This document shows, one piece after another, positions 52,413-63,697 of a DNA stretch of 64,000 bases. A program made the translations under genes and the position numbers. Source of the stretch: Phymatolithon calcareum (Eukaryota > Rhodophyta > Florideophyceae > Hapalidiales); NCBI GenBank assembly GCA_977006965.1, contig OZ345353.1, positions 2,232,001 through 2,296,000 of the forward strand. Reading direction: 5' to 3'. Every line of letters begins with the position of its first letter. The stretch's first letter is position 1. A model generated the notes under the pieces. That model saw nothing but the letters and a program-made list of their open reading frames with translations, was not told the DNA's origin and searched no databases.

Positions 52413-53830
52413 TGGACTTTTATACAAGTTCTATAAGAATGTTAAATATATACAACAGTTTAGCGCTTCTTCCGCTGCACCAATAGTACGACGATAACAG
52501 CTCATTTTCTGCGCAAGAGATTGGCAGAGATACCATCGCTCTCGCGAACGTCGACAGTAGGAGAAGTAAGGAGCGTCTCATGTCCTCCCTGCGTTTGAAA
52601 ATAAATAACGTATTATATACCAATGTCCCTTACTTCTGCAACGCATGCTTTTCTGGTCGATAAATCATTGGCCACACCAAAGGACCTCTGGGGATTACTT
52701 GGCATTTTTCAGGGTTGATCCTGTCCATCATTAGGGCCATGGTGTTCTCTATGCTTTTGGATGTTGTCTAGTGGAATGCAACACACTCCAATTGTATGCT
52801 ATCTCTCAATTATTTTCATTCTCAGAATTATATATCTGAGCTCCTATTTCTGTGTCGTCTAGGAAAGATTGACAATCTCTTTCCTGGAAAATGCTCTGCA
52901 TGGTAGGCAGAAGATGGAAGCTGCGTGCATGGTTTGCGAGGCAAATGATTTCCCTATCTCCCTATCCTCCAAAATTCAGGACACGCTCACTAGTAGGACT
53001 AAAGCCAACTCTGCGGCATTGAAATCAATTTTACGACGAAAATAGGAACTTGAAAAAGATTGGTGGTAGATCGTCTCTCGAATTTGGTCGGAATCACGCT
53101 GTCTCCGCGACAGCGCTCGTCAGCGCGACTTTCAAACATATGCGAGTGAGCGAGAAACGTTCGAAAATTTGGATGGATTGCAACTCGTTGTTGGTCCTAT
53201 CGCCATTTGCCGCGAGTTGCAATTGGTATTCGGATCTCATCGTGAACGGTACAGTGGGGAAGTCGACGAATGCGCGTCCCCACCACTTACGACAATAGGC
53301 ACCAGGTGCGTCATCATAGCATTTGCAATTTGATTTATTCTGATCGCGCTGTACGTACGCCCGCCACGCCTCGCAAGACTGCCGCGCACTCGCTCGCACG
53401 ACCGTGACTGCAGCACAACCGGAACGCACGACCTTCGTTCTGACCCTCTGCCTCTGCGCCGAACATTAAAGTGCACGCGTCTTATTATGGAGTCACAAAT
53501 GCTTCACGGCCGGTCTTGAATGCGTTCCAGACCGCACCCTCCGCCGTCCCGCTCCTCTTGACCTAAATATAGGACAGACGAAAAACTTCAAAAATGTCGT
53601 AATTTGCATTGCTCTCTCTGCTCTCCTACACTACTGATCAGTAGAGGACCAAGGACAACTTATTTTTTGTGGCCCTGCAGCGAATATTCTTTCCTCCGTT
53701 CCTCCTATTTGAGAAATCCTCTCTGTATGTGACCACGGCTCCCACAGTCACTCTATACTTTCACTACATAAACGCTTACTAGCCTCGATGATCACACTCC
53801 TTCCCCCAGCACTACCACGCCAGTTGTATC
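52413..53830. other. intergenic upstream of the carotenoid oxygenase
   Basis: No supported gene. Overlapping ORFs near 53.1-53.5 kb are composition-driven. The last 300 bp should contain the oxygenase promoter, but I see no clear TATA element. Confidence 0.35.
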
Positions 53831-55636
53831 ATGACTCACACTCTTCATTGCAAAGATGCGCCAGCATTCCATGTCTCAACTCCACTTCGAAGCATGCATT
53901 CTCCAAAAGACCACAAAACAAGTCTGAGGAGTCGCACAAAACATCCCGTGCTGATCTCTAATTCAAAGAGAACGCTACATCAGCTCACTACGGCTCATTC
54001 TGACACTTTGGCAAGGACAGTTTCCAAATCTGATGTCCTTATACAGCAAACATATCTGCAGCGATCGATAACGAAGAAAGAGGTTGCAGGTGCAACAGAT
54101 TTCGCCGCCGGTTTTGTCTCAGTTCGGGAAATGCCTACAGAAATGTCCCTTCAAGTCGATGGTCAGCTCCCCTCCTACCTGCAAGGAAACTTGTATCGCA
54201 TTGGACCGGGCATCTTCGACCTCTACCACTCTGATGGACAGCGTGCGGAGAAGAATCATTGGTTTGACGGGATCGGAGTTGTTTTCAAGTTCAGCATGGA
54301 CGCTCGAAACAATGCAATCACATTTATGAATCGTACGATTTGCCCAGAAGCCGTCCGCGCAATTGAGGCGACACCCAAGGCAGAGTACAAGGAGCTCTCA
54401 TTCGGAGCCACCGGTCCTAAGAACCCGTCATTCTTTGATAAGATCAAAACCCTGTTCCGTCCGTTTACAAGAGACCCAGCAACTGGGAAAGTGCCCATGA
54501 ATCTCAACGTAACTCTTGAAAAGATCCCAGGTCAAGGAGATCTCGTTGCTCGTTCAGATTTTTCCCACAATATTGTTCTCGACCCTGACACCTTGCTTCC
54601 GACTCACCGATTCGATTTCTCCAAGATCAATCCCGACTTATCTGGCGTTGCAGCAGCCGCACATAGTATGACGGACGAGGCAACAGGCGAAGTTTTCAAT
54701 TTCAGTGCTGGTGACTGGCGCAATTTCGGACGATATCGAGTGTTTCGTATCAAGCCGACAGGAGAAGCAGAAGTTCTTGCCGAGATCCAAGGAAATCCTG
54801 CATGTCATGTACACAGCATTTCACTCACTCCCAACTATGTGATTATTGCCATCTCACCCTGGCGTGTGGATGTGAAGAACATGTTCATAGAAAGCGCGCT
54901 CGCACCCAACTTGCATTTTGACGAAGACAAGAACACTACGTTTTACGTCATTTCCCGAACGCAAAAGATGGTCGTCGCACAGTACAAGTGTAAGGCGTTT
55001 TGTGCGTTTCACTACGTCAATGCGTTTGAAGACGTAAGCGAGGACGCGTTGCACATCGATGTGTGCCGGTACGACAAGGGGAACATTCTGGAACAGTTCT
55101 ACCTGGAAAATCTACGCACCAGGAGTGCGTCGTGGTTCTCGCCGGTGAAACCTGTTCGCTATTCTCTGCGCGGTGTGTTTGCAGCAGCTTCTAGTGAGAC
55201 TGTTTACAAGGGACGTGCCGAATCTCGGCCGATGTCAACGATACGACTGGAACTTCCGTGCGTGGCACCTGGATGGGAAGGGAAACCGTACCGGTATGCG
55301 TACGGCGTTTCCCATGATAAGACTCACGACGACATTCTTGCCAATTGTCTGGTTAAGGTGGACATGTACACTGGACATGCAATACGTTGGAAGTCTGAGA
55401 GAAGCTGCGTTGGAGAGCCGACATTTGTCGCCAACCCAATCGGAGAATTGGAGGACGATGGAATGCTTGTAACTGTTGTTGTTGATGCTACAAAAAAGAC
55501 CTCGTTTATTGTCGTTCTGGATGCACGAACACTGAAGGAGGTGTGTCGAGCAAAGACACCTCAAACGGTTCCACATGCTTTTCATGGGCTGTACATAGGC
55601 GAAAGCGAAAGAACACAGCTTTCAGAATCCTGGTAG
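53831..55636 (+). CDS. carotenoid cleavage oxygenase (BCO/RPE65 family)
   Basis: A 601-aa non-heme iron oxygenase that splits carotenoids to apocarotenoids, possibly retinal. The four iron-binding histidines expected of the family are visible: H278 (AAAHSMTDEATGE), H328 (CHVHSISL), H394 (FCAFHYVNAFED, with the usual acidic residue after it) and H585 (VPHAFHGLY). The N-terminal blade has YLQGNLYRIGPG and NHWFDGIGVVFKF, both typical. About 85 residues precede the conserved domain; they are Ser/Thr/His/Lys-rich and could be an organelle-targeting extension. The conserved parts look closer to metazoan BCO/RPE65-type than to plant NCED, but substrate and cleavage position cannot be told. Intronless, first ATG in frame. 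Confidence 0.93.
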   Translation: MTHTLHCKDAPAFHVSTPLRSMHSPKDHKTSLRSRTKHPVLISNSKRTLHQLTTAHSDTLARTVSKSDVLIQQTYLQRSITKKEVAGATDFAAGFVSVREMPTEMSLQVDGQLPSYLQGNLYRIGPGIFDLYHSDGQRAEKNHWFDGIGVVFKFSMDARNNAITFMNRTICPEAVRAIEATPKAEYKELSFGATGPKNPSFFDKIKTLFRPFTRDPATGKVPMNLNVTLEKIPGQGDLVARSDFSHNIVLDPDTLLPTHRFDFSKINPDLSGVAAAAHSMTDEATGEVFNFSAGDWRNFGRYRVFRIKPTGEAEVLAEIQGNPACHVHSISLTPNYVIIAISPWRVDVKNMFIESALAPNLHFDEDKNTTFYVISRTQKMVVAQYKCKAFCAFHYVNAFEDVSEDALHIDVCRYDKGNILEQFYLENLRTRSASWFSPVKPVRYSLRGVFAAASSETVYKGRAESRPMSTIRLELPCVAPGWEGKPYRYAYGVSHDKTHDDILANCLVKVDMYTGHAIRWKSERSCVGEPTFVANPIGELEDDGMLVTVVVDATKKTSFIVVLDARTLKEVCRAKTPQTVPHAFHGLYIGESERTQLSESW

Positions 55637-55657
55637 TGATGGTAGAAACAAATATTC

Positions 55658-55663
55658 AATAAA
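55658..55663 (+). terminator. polyadenylation signal of the carotenoid oxygenase
   Basis: AATAAA begins 22 nt after the stop codon (TAG ending at 55636), inside ttcaataaactgtac. Close spacing fits a compact 3' UTR. Confidence 0.5.
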
Positions 55664-58600
55664 CTGTACATATGGTACATATTAGTGTCCAACCTCCAAT
55701 TCAAGTGAGAAGAACTGTACGCACGGCTCTAAGCGTACGACAAACTCAAGTTCTTTTCTGCGCTTCTCGTTGTTGAGGATACGTGGGAATGGAAAGAATG
55801 AGAAATTGACTGGAATTTCAATTCTGAGCGTACAGTGCGCCGGTGGCCGCTGTAAATGGCGGTAAGAGGAAGAGGAGATTTGCTCGTTCGTAATTCCGGC
55901 ACTATACGTGTCGCATAATTTATGTAAGCAATTGTGAGATTGGCCATTCACCGACTCCTTCGACGCCACGAGTCGTGAGCAAATCAGACACGCACGTCCC
56001 AAATGCTCATAATTAATTCTCATGAAAATGCAGATTCAAGGAAAATTCAACTGTATTGAAGCTGTCCAGAAGAAGGAGAAAGGTTTCTGATCATGAAACG
56101 AGGGTTTATCCATGGCGTTAACGGTAGTAAAAAGGTACCACTGAGCTGCACTCTTTCTTTGAGTGCGTAAGCAAGAGTTTTCGACAGTCGGAGGTCACAA
56201 AAATGAAAGCCATGGTACTGTACAGTACAGGACTGAATAGTAGAGGGACACTCTTCTCCCTCACTGGAGACCTTTGGGGACAAATGTACAACTGTGTTGA
56301 AAGTCTGAGAAATCACGTTTATGTCGTTTTCGCCCCATTTGTTTGCTGCACCACCTTTCTCAAACAAAGCGTGGTCTCACCCGATCGTACATGCTTGTCG
56401 TTGCTCATGACCGGACGGATCGCTCGCTCTCGATTCGAAACGCACAGAGTTCGGCCACAAGCTGCGATGCTCTCACATTCTGTCCCCTCGAAGAGTTTTT
56501 ATTCTTGCCCCTCTCGAGTGACTATAGGATTGTGTGGGAGAGCCACATACGCATGTATGATACATTGCCGCAACATGACGGAGGAAGGGCCAAGGAGAGG
56601 AGCTCTCGCTAGGTGTCTAGAACTCGCGTGCTCGTGAGTGTCCACTATCGAATAGAGCATGTACGTATAGAAGTTGCAAAGATACATACTAGATTCATTC
56701 CTCTCAGCTCCAGTGCTTGAGTCCGCTTGAATGTCGACGAACTTCCTGTCGGAATTGCAAACAAAGATGCAATGTGCAAAGCATGCACTCGTGCCGTTCA
56801 AGAGTGCAGAGAAGGGAGAGTTGACAGCTTTCTACAACCAACTCGAGATCCAGTTGAAACTCGAAGGTTACCGGCCACCCTTTAAAATTTGAACACAGAA
56901 AATATAAAGTAAAACCCGACTTGTCAAAATCCTCTTCTTCGACTCTCACGTCGCGACGTGGAAGCGTCAACCGGATCATGCTCGGCACTAATCTCACGAG
57001 AGAGCATTTCTCTCCGAATGGGAGACCTCTCTGCGTTCTAAGAGGTCCGCTTATATACGTTTTTAACCACAAAACTTCCACCTTTGCACGGTCTCATCGT
57101 GTCGTTCGTCAAACTTTGCTGTATTTTGCACAACACTCAAAATTTACTTCACGTTTGTAGAAAGAACACGATAAACCTATCGAATCGTCAAGATTCTACA
57201 GTCTAATGCTTTAGGACGATCAGATTCGCTCAATTTTAGGAGAATTCGAATATCACAAGAGATTTATTCATCAGTAGACTATCTCAAGATCCAGAATTAC
57301 ATCTCTATCATCTTATCTTCTCACACACGCAGTACTCTGCGGCATAATATCTAGTAATGCCTTTTAGAATATTCTTTGTTATAGAAGCGAAATCGCCTGT
57401 TTAGCAAAGCTATCCAAAGTTCTACACGGCCTACGACTGCTGTTGCTGGCGATGTTAAATAAAGTCTCCTCTTCCCCTTTCCTGATTTCTTGCTTCTTTT
57501 CAGACCTACTACTTTTTTCGATGTGCACTTACGATCTAGGAGTTCTCCATGATTGCCCCAGAGCTGGATCCGTTGTGTTACTTCTTTCATATCAGCGGAT
57601 GTATGTATTGGCGGTATTGCCTTGGCCGTTGGTGGAGTACAGTATGCTGCCACCGGACTTGAGATAGTTCTGCATATCGGTGAGAGGACCAACAAGCAAT
57701 TAGCAGCGGGCACGTGTTTTAAGGAAATAATTAATTGAAAAAATGGCCCCTCAAACGTGCAAGCAAGAAACTCGATTCTGGACTCCTTGGTTGTCGATTG
57801 CACCTGTCCCCTATTTTTTCGAATCCACGAGTCGTGCAGCTCAGCGACACGTCCCTAGAAATTTCCAACGTGAGGTTGACCTTTCAGTTATCGCTTTCAA
57901 ATTTTGAAACATGTCATGCTTTCAACATGCGGTGCCGATTATGGAAGCATACTGTACATTTATGAATTCCGCCGCGCAAAACAAAGGAAGGCGCAGAGTA
58001 GACCGCTGTTGCCCAATAGTGATTTCCAATTGCTACATGACATATTCTCTCTCTTTCCCTATTTTGTTGTTCATATGACCAACAGCATAATTATGCACCC
58101 TTGCACGAATTACGTCTTTCTCCTTTTCAGTTTCCGTTGATCCAGAAGTGGGATGATGCTTGCGATCCCTGGCAGAGCGCATTTAGCAATGTTCCACTCC
58201 ATCCATCCCCTTTTTCCCACCACCGAGTCACGGTGCTCTTCAAATTCTTGCCCATCTCGAATGTTTCTTCAGTATCCCCAAATAAGCAATCTGGTACATA
58301 TAATGACAAACAATTGGACAAGACGAGTTTTACCGCAACCCCCGTCTCCGAACTTCTTGCTTTGCCAGTTCCTACAAAGAGCAGCGCCAAAATTACACTT
58401 AAAAATCAATTGCTCTCATTAGATATGCACGTATTTTCTTAGTTTCCGTTGAAGAATATGCCTTCGGCGATCGTCAAATTGTAGCTATACAAAACAAATG
58501 AAATGCACCAGTGCCGGCCAAGGCTATATAGTTGACAGGTTTCTGCTATGGTCACGAGATCCCAACTTGAATTCAGCAATCTCTCGCTCACCCTTCAGAA

Positions 58601-58741
58601 CTCGGACTGGTAGAAGAACTAGTAGAACTATTCTCCACATGAAAAAGTTAAACTGACATTAAGTGCTCGCACACGGCAATCATCTCGCGCGACTACGTCG
58701 CTTCCATCTCTGTGCTAAGGAACTCTCTAAGCCTTGGGAGT
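55664..58741. other. no confident gene
   Basis: ORFs of 113-150 codons exist (for example 56203-56637 plus, 57351-57803 minus and 58127-58390 minus), but none shows a domain and both strands are about equally open. A broken gene at 57.3-58.4 kb cannot be excluded. Confidence 0.3.
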
Positions 58742-58757
58742 CCCATTCCTCTCGTCT

Positions 58758-59554
58758 CCTCAAGTGTCTAATTTTGCGGAAATGGGAATATGCTCTACAT
58801 ATGACGGCAATGACAAAGCGATTATGTTCGGCTATCGAATCTGCTGAAGGATTATTTTACAAGAATGTCTTCGGAAAGTATGCAGAGCACCGACGCGGCC
58901 GAATGCGAGTACTCTGTCGACCAGAATCTCAAGAGATAAGAAGAAGACATCAAGCGGAAAGATTCTTCCTGTGCCTGCTCCGGCATAAGAAGCACCTCGA
59001 AGAGACAGAAGAATATTATGGTAGAGAGGAGGGCATAGTGGAAGCAACGAAGGACGTGGAGTGTCTCAAGGAATTCGACGACTTGAGAAAAGCTTTGCAA
59101 AAAGCGGAACAGGGAGCACTATCGAAGAAGAGCCGAAGAAGAGCCGAAGATGAGAAATAATCCAAGTATGGGCACAGGAAGAAAAAGGAAGATCGGTGAC
59201 GATTCCCTTTGAATCGATCACACTACCAGGGATCATCTGCTTCAGGGACAGGACAAATCGGCTGAGATGCCTTAATAGAGCGCCATTGTGGACAAAATCG
59301 ATGCTGTATGAATACTGTGGTACCACAGCCGTAACTGAGCTAGTTGTGCTCCAACGCATTTTATCATCAGCGCAGGTGGGCCCTAATGTGGAAGATGAGT
59401 GCAAACGACTCACACATACACTTATTAGTGGAGAAATTCGAATTAAGGAGGCTAAGAGTGACCAGACTACGCTACATTAGAAAACGGTTCGGAAAGCAAT
59501 CCCTGTTACTCCCAGGAGAAGCGTTGCGAGATTTTAAATAAATCATTACATCTC
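58758..59554 (+). mobile_element. LINE C copy with target-site duplication
   Basis: It is flanked by a perfect 16-bp TSD, CCCATTCCTCTCGTCT (58742-58757 and 59555-59570). 5'-truncated; the 3' end reads cgagattttaaataaatcattacatct. Its ORF starts RKWEYALHMTAMTKRL. Confidence 0.9.
58780..59480 (+). pseudogene. LINE C ORF2 C-terminal fragment, frameshifted
   Basis: The frame runs through AIESAEGLFYKNVFG and RMRVLCRPESQEIRRRHQ to a stop at 59160, near a duplicated agagccgaag. The rest continues in another frame (IPFESITLPGIICF, RLRCLNRAPLWTKS, AVTELVVLQRIL) to 59480. It aligns throughout with the intact frame at 49879-50553. Confidence 0.75.
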
Positions 59555-59570
59555 CCCATTCCTCTCGTCT

Positions 59571-60631
59571 TTGGTCGAAAATTCGTCGACGCACATCGAT
59601 CGTATCACAGAAGGGAGGAAAGAGAAAAAGCCAATCAAACCCCAGAAAAACAGAATGAGCGTATAGGCCTATAACTCGGGAAAGTGGGGGTGGGCACGAA
59701 TCTGTCAGGAGAGAAGTCAATGATGGGCTAGAGCAGGCTCCACAGTGTTGCGGGAACTTCAGCGATAGTGGACTTGAGGCACAAGAGCGAGCCGTCGCGC
59801 AATGAAAACCAGAAAAGCTCAGCGATAGCAATTCCGCCATCGTCGTGAGGGATAGTGAAGACGACCAAAATGGAAGGAATAATAATATAATAATGAATGC
59901 TTGGTTCCCCTCTGGGGCTAGCAAGCAGTGCTTTTATTTTTACCTCTACATAGATTACGTCAGGGCATTAATCCTGCTAGATAATCGTAAGCACACTTCT
60001 CTTCTGCCTGCCGCCCGTCATTAAACGGATAGAAGAAAATCGTGGAGACGGACGGTGACGGCGTCATCCTCCGACGGTGCCCTTGTCTGAGCGGTGGACC
60101 TTGAGAGAAGCACACGGAAGGGAAAAAGGGGCATAGAATCCGATTGCACAGTTCTGGGTTGCACGGCAAAAGTTTCGGTCAGGCAGGGATGGAGGGCTTT
60201 GGATTCCATGTGGTCAAAGGGACTCGTAGACGAGCTTTGAGTGTGCGCAATAGAAGCAATCGAGCTGAAATTCGAAGAAGTTCACCTCTCTTCGCTCTTA
60301 AGAATGGACTAACTATCTTACATACTGCGCTTGAAGCCAAAAAACAGCGCACGAAAATACGAGGAACACATTTTCCAAATGGGTCGACCGATCACCTGCT
60401 ATGGACACCGTGAGGGTCGCGATCAGAGTTGCAAGGCCGCCTTCGTTTAGCCAGCGGCAATGGGGCGAGCGCAAAACCTATCTCACGGCTGGTGTGCTGG
60501 TGCACCAAAGCATACTGATCGCACCAGATGGTGACAAACCAAGCGTTTCTAGTGTTCAGAATATCGCAAATTCTGGGATAAGCATTCTGGAGAAGAAAAG
60601 AAACATGGGATCTCAGTTGACTCCGTTTCAC
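59571..60631. other. no recognisable gene
   Basis: Only short or composition-driven ORFs; no motif. Confidence 0.35.
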
Positions 60632-60639
60632 ATAGTGTC

Positions 60640-61265
60640 CAGGCATTGGGAGTAACATACTGTTAATGCAATATAATGCAACATGTTGGTAATGCAACAG
60701 TAATGGTTCTGTTCGTGGTATTGCAATACGTAATGTTTCGTGACCGACTATGAAGCATATACTGACTGTAAAATGAAGATCATCCTAGCTGAGTACGACT
60801 ATTACGTAGAGGTATTTGTGAAGTCTACCCGACCATCTTTTCTCCCATCGTCAAATTGGTGTCTATCTGTGAACAGAACGACGACTCCCGACCACGCTAC
60901 TGCGACGATTCTGTCCGTTCCAAGAATGGCACCGAAGCCTAAACCGCAGTCTGTTGTCAAGGCGCTTATGAAGAAGAACGACGATACCGTGCACTATTGG
61001 GACGTAGGTACAGTCGTGACTGCAATGTCAAACAAGGACAGCCCCCGAACTGTTGAACGCCTAAGTGAAGATGCCGAGCAGCAAATTCTCTTAGACTTGC
61101 CGTAGATGTCTAATGACTCCCCATTACCAACCAACACTATTGCATTACTAATGGCCGTTGTCAATCTGTTGCAACATAATGGTTCTGTCCGCAAACTATT
61201 GCAACATAATGGAACTCTATTACTACACGCTCCAATAAAGTGAAACATGTTGCTCCCAATGCCAG
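60640..61265. mobile_element. hAT-type non-autonomous DNA element
   Basis: This 626-bp element has imperfect terminal inverted repeats C(A/T)GGCATTGGGAG(T/C)AACAT at 60640-60658 and 61247-61265, and a perfect 8-bp TSD ATAGTGTC (60632-60639 and 61266-61273). Eight-base TSDs and a CAGG start are hallmarks of hAT elements. Subterminal repeats of ttgcaacataatgg lie on the right side, with related atgcaac motifs on the left. It contains a 121-aa ORF. Confidence 0.85.
60740..61105 (+). CDS. ORF inside the hAT-type element, function unknown
   Basis: This 121-aa frame lies entirely between the inverted repeats. Its second half is basic then acidic (MAPKPKPQSVVKALMKKNDD, and VERLSEDAEQQILLDLP at the end). 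It is too short for a transposase and no DDE or BED finger is visible. It may be a remnant of the N-terminal part of the autonomous element's protein. Confidence 0.3.
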   Translation: MTDYEAYTDCKMKIILAEYDYYVEVFVKSTRPSFLPSSNWCLSVNRTTTPDHATATILSVPRMAPKPKPQSVVKALMKKNDDTVHYWDVGTVVTAMSNKDSPRTVERLSEDAEQQILLDLP

Positions 61266-61430
61266 ATAGTGTCCCGTGTTTCCAATAAAAATACAGCATA
61301 TTTCAAGATCGTCTAATTGGCTCTGACGCTCAATAGTCCATCTCCGATGGTTAAATTCGGAATGATATAAATGCTATAGCAGCCGACCACAACAATGAGT
61401 AGGAAGGCAGTTGGATGAAATATCAACACG

Positions 61431-61452
61431 TTTTTTTTTGGGGGGGGGGGGG
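61431..61452 (+). repeat. T9-G13 homopolymer junction
   Basis: Nine T followed by thirteen G, at the 3' tail of the LINE D fragment. Either a tail feature or a sequencing-difficult tract. Confidence 0.8.
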
Positions 61453-61980
61453 AATTGTAGGTTTTTATTTTAGAAGTCCTAGGCGCACGCCGACACCAGA
61501 GCAGCTTCGCTTTGCGCTGTAACCCTTCTAGGGAAGACTACAGTATATTGCCTCCATCATCACACCATCATCTCCTCTTGCATCTCGTTTTCTAGCACCA
61601 TTAGTTTGTTCATCGCTTGTTTCACTTCCTCTTCTGTTCTATCATTCATCTGCGGCTGCGCTAGGTTGCGTTGAAGGGTTTCCAGCAGCATCTATGCTAG
61701 TTCGTCGTTGTTGTCGATATATGCCGAGGGATTTTGCGGAGGAAGCGACCGAAAAACCCCCAAAGTCTGTGTTTCCTCGACTTGATTTGGACTACGGGGT
61801 TCGGATTCTCGCTAATATCCACTGCGATTTTGGGTTTTTTGGCCTTCTCCGTCTCGCTTCATGCGTAAACATGTTTCGGTCGGCTCAGTGCTCTAGTGGG
61901 AGCGCGCGGAGAGAAGTGGCCGGACTAGGCGGAGCGCCATGCCCAGCCCCCGTTTTGGGAACCAAGCGGTCATAATGGAT
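61431..61980 (-). mobile_element. LINE D-type element fragment
   Basis: On the minus strand a coding-like stretch (AKKPKIAVDISENPNPVV, then LWGFFGRFLRKIPRHIS) is followed by the block shared with 11090-11345, a 3' UTR and a tail at ttctaaaataaaaacctac. On the minus strand this is followed by 13 C and 9 A (61431-61452). The left boundary of the family is uncertain. Confidence 0.5.
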
Positions 61981-62080
61981 CACCACTACCAACTGATGTG
62001 CGGCGCCATTCTTGAACAGCGCGTAATATTCGCAACAATGCTGAACATCGGAAAGGTAATATAGTCTACTTTTTTGTTCT

Positions 62081-63697
62081 TTTTTATTGCAATTTTTTTA
62101 AAGCCCCGCAGTCATACGAATATACGGGCAGAGCTTCCTCAGGTGCTGCCCTCGCTAGGGCGGCTCTACTCTTATGTCTGGCATTCTATCTGGGACCCTA
62201 GCATGTGTTCGGTTGTTTTGATTGCTCTTTGTAACAGTTTCGAGATGTCGCTTCTTCTTTCAGTACAGGTCTTCTTCATGCTGCATACTCTCGATGATGC
62301 TTTGCTGAAGAGCAAAAGGTCATCTAATGCCTTCTCAGTTGCCGCTCTGTCGTCTTCCTTGAGTTCATAGACTGACAAGTTGCGATCCAGGGTCTCCATG
62401 TGCTGCCTAACTTTGTTTCCGAATCTATCTGCCATCAGTGTGGTAGACCCTTGGGGAAATCTTCCAAAGGCGCACTGAACCGCCAGTTGCCTGTGTTTCA
62501 GTTGTAGAAACTTGAGTATTGCAGGGAGTTCTCTTGTCTTGTCGTACGGAATTTTCCTCTTCCTCTTCGATTCAAGGCTCTCTCCTTCCTTTGTCAGGAA
62601 TCCTGATCGGAGTTCTTCTGCAGATTGGTTCGCTATTATGTGCTTCATCGCTTCATCAAACGGTTCTCTGGTTTCCATCGATGTGATGTCGTTACTTGTG
62701 GCTTGAAGCTCTTCTGAATTTCTTCTCTCTGGTATTTGCATCAGAAACTTTCTTTCTTCGCCATGATCCTTCTCAGCACCTTGAAGCTAGTATTTCCCGT
62801 CGACGGGAAGCAGCTTGGATTCGACATATTAGGCGAAGTCTATCCGTCTTTCCTCGTGCCAGTGGCCCGAAGACTTGTCTGAAAAACGTTTGTTCAACTT
62901 CCTTGACCGCGCTCTGGACATTTTCTGTCCACGGTGTTAAGTGCATAGCGTACTCCCAGCGTGGCTGGAGTAATGCCTTGTATACTTGGATGCATTTATG
63001 TATACCAATTCCCTTCTTGAATACCCCTAGTGCACGGAGCTCGTACAGAGCGGTCTTAGCCTTCTTGAAGCGTTGCAGCATCAGTGTATCTGTAACCCCC
63101 TCTGGTCCTAGGGATACTCCGAGGTAGGTGACTTCCGCGAGATGTTCGAGGGCCTTATTAGCCAGCTGGAATGTCACGCCGGCTCTCTCATCCGATTCAA
63201 GTATCTCGCTTTTTCCTTGTTTCGTGTTCCATGTCATCCCTCGTTCTTGGGCCCATTGAGTGGCTTTGTCTAGCAATCCCTGCCGAGCGGAAGGTGATTT
63301 CGCTAGGAGAATTACGTCGTCTGCGAAGAGGATTGAAGGAACGTCGGCCCAATCTCTGGGCGCTTCTCCGATGCGTTCCGCAAACTCATCCATGAAGATG
63401 TTGTATAGACTTGGACTGAGAGGGGACCCCTGTGGTACTCCTCTGTCCACTAGAAACCAGTTCTTATCAGTATCTCCGATGGTTGACACCCAGGACGGTG
63501 TCAAGAATGCTTCTGTCATAGCGCATAGCTTTGGTGGCAGTACCTGTCTCATTCTGGCCACCAGATGTTTTCTTGGGACGGTTTCGTATGCATCCTTGAG
63601 GTCCAGTAGTGCTACGCACCTTTGTTGGCCTTTCAATAGTTCCGTGGCTCTTAGGATTGCGAGCTCTGTACTTTTCCCTTTTTGGAACCCGAGTTAG
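62081..63697 (-). mobile_element. LINE B retrotransposon copy, 5'-truncated
   Basis: The longest LINE B copy here. It runs from about 63697 (KGKSTELAILRATELL, preceded by a stop) to a 3' UTR and an A-rich tail near 62085. The 3' UTR matches 8190-8322 and 10500-10603. Confidence 0.87.
62172..63690 (-). pseudogene. LINE B reverse transcriptase and C-terminal domain, frameshifted
   Basis: RT motifs: VALLDLKDAYETVPRKHL, VDRGVPQGSPLSPSLYNIFM, and the catalytic SILFADDVILLA. The thumb and connection follow (EVTYLGVSLGPEGV, YKALLQPRWEYAMHLTP), then FFRQVFG-LARGK and LRLICRIQAAS. The frame closes at 62773 after EILASRC through loss of a T relative to the copy at 9.9 kb. The C-terminal part continues in another frame as 62172-62741 (MQIPERRNSEELQATS). 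A single LINE protein is therefore split by small deletions. Confidence 0.85.

Noticed and set aside
45415-52720. The ctctggggat-type blocks at 45.4 kb and 52.7 kb as a defined repeat family
   Set aside because: Similarity spans only about 30-40 bp with several mismatches, too weak to define an element.
57351-58390. Multi-exon minus-strand gene in 57.3-58.4 kb
   Set aside because: Two ORFs look partly coding, but no domain links them, and the antisense frames look equally plausible.
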